In this document: one piece after another, positions 63,949-64,000 of the stretch
How the letters are laid out: every line of letters starts with the position of its first letter
Numbering within the stretch: position 1 is the stretch's first letter
From: Pasteurellaceae bacterium
GTDB taxonomy: Bacteria; Pseudomonadota; Gammaproteobacteria; Enterobacterales; Pasteurellaceae
Direction: 5' to 3'
Assembly (NCBI GenBank): GCA_030527795.1
Contig: JAUNAB010000010.1
Span: forward strand, 34,363 to 98,362
Length of the DNA: 64,000 bases
Position numbers and translations under genes: made by a program
The notes under the pieces: generated by a model
The model's database searches: none
What the model saw: the letters and a program-made list of their open reading frames with translations, nothing else
What the model was told of the DNA's origin: nothing

Positions 63949-64000
63949 TGGTGGGCGATACCGGTCTCGAACCAGTGACCCCCTCCTTGTAAGGGAGGTG
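63949..64000 (-). tRNA. tRNA-Val (anticodon TAC), cut by window edge
   Basis: The 3' 52 nt are identical to the tRNA-Val at 63827. The 5' part lies beyond the window, so more copies may follow. Confidence 0.93.

Overview
This window is chromosomal DNA of a member of the Pasteurellaceae (Gammaproteobacteria). The evidence is the AT-rich coding style, Haemophilus/Pasteurella-like protein sequences, and gene orders shared with that family: gmk-rpoZ-spoT, hemCDXY divergent from cyaA, rpmH-rnpA-yidD-yidC divergent from dnaA-dnaN-recF, and secM-secA next to dciA. The genus cannot be fixed from sequence alone. hemC and hemD are present, so at least part of the haem pathway is retained. Gallibacterium or a relative is one possibility, but this is a guess. 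I see no prophage, insertion sequence, integron or CRISPR array; this is ordinary core chromosome with a few decayed genes.

Layout. 1-8600: cell wall and stringent response genes on the minus strand (murI partial, recG, spoT, rpoZ, gmk), then hemY and hemX. 8628-13800: hemD and hemC, then divergent cyaA and narP. 13880-21840: tpx, dusA, clcA-like, mlaA, yfbU, an orphan PRD-like gene, yqaB, yqaA, luxS and purT. 21880-26600: a family 9 glycosyltransferase, secA, secM, dciA. 26758-31700: the leuABCD operon with a leucine-rich leader peptide and attenuator. 31900-33970: an old yellow enzyme gene and a broken divergent LysR regulator. 34065-41513: yidC, yidD, rnpA, rpmH, dnaA, dnaN, recF, a 292-bp tandem duplication, yggU and yggT. 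41583-45400: the mannitol operon mtlA-mtlD-mtlR with two perfect CRP sites. 45500-48210: a small lipoprotein gene with a G9 tract, rep, tRNA-Ser and two tRNA-Arg. 48391-51124: an EmrAB-type efflux pair. 51394-56625: the S10 ribosomal protein operon with promoter, leader and terminator, ending at rpsQ and not followed by the spc operon. 56794-64000: bamD, rluD, pgeF, djlA, dusC, a frameshifted unknown gene, brnQ and two tRNA-Val genes, the last cut by the window edge.

The most striking signal is a dispersed repeat with core ACCGCGGT, usually seen as TTTTTGACCGCGGTTTT or its complement. I counted about 38 exact copies of the octamer by eye, against about one or fewer expected by chance. Its flanks match the Haemophilus uptake signal sequence (USS), AAGTGCGGTCA plus an A/T tract, but the GT at positions 3-4 is replaced by CC, giving AACCGCGGTCA. 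I infer a distinct, palindromic-core USS dialect. As in Haemophilus, many copies form inverted pairs after genes that look like intrinsic terminators.

Other points worth checking are a candidate sigma-E-driven, MicA-like small RNA divergent from luxS, a SecM whose arrest motif lacks the WI residues of E. coli, the leu attenuator, the LysR and unknown-gene frameshifts, and the recF/yggU tandem duplication.
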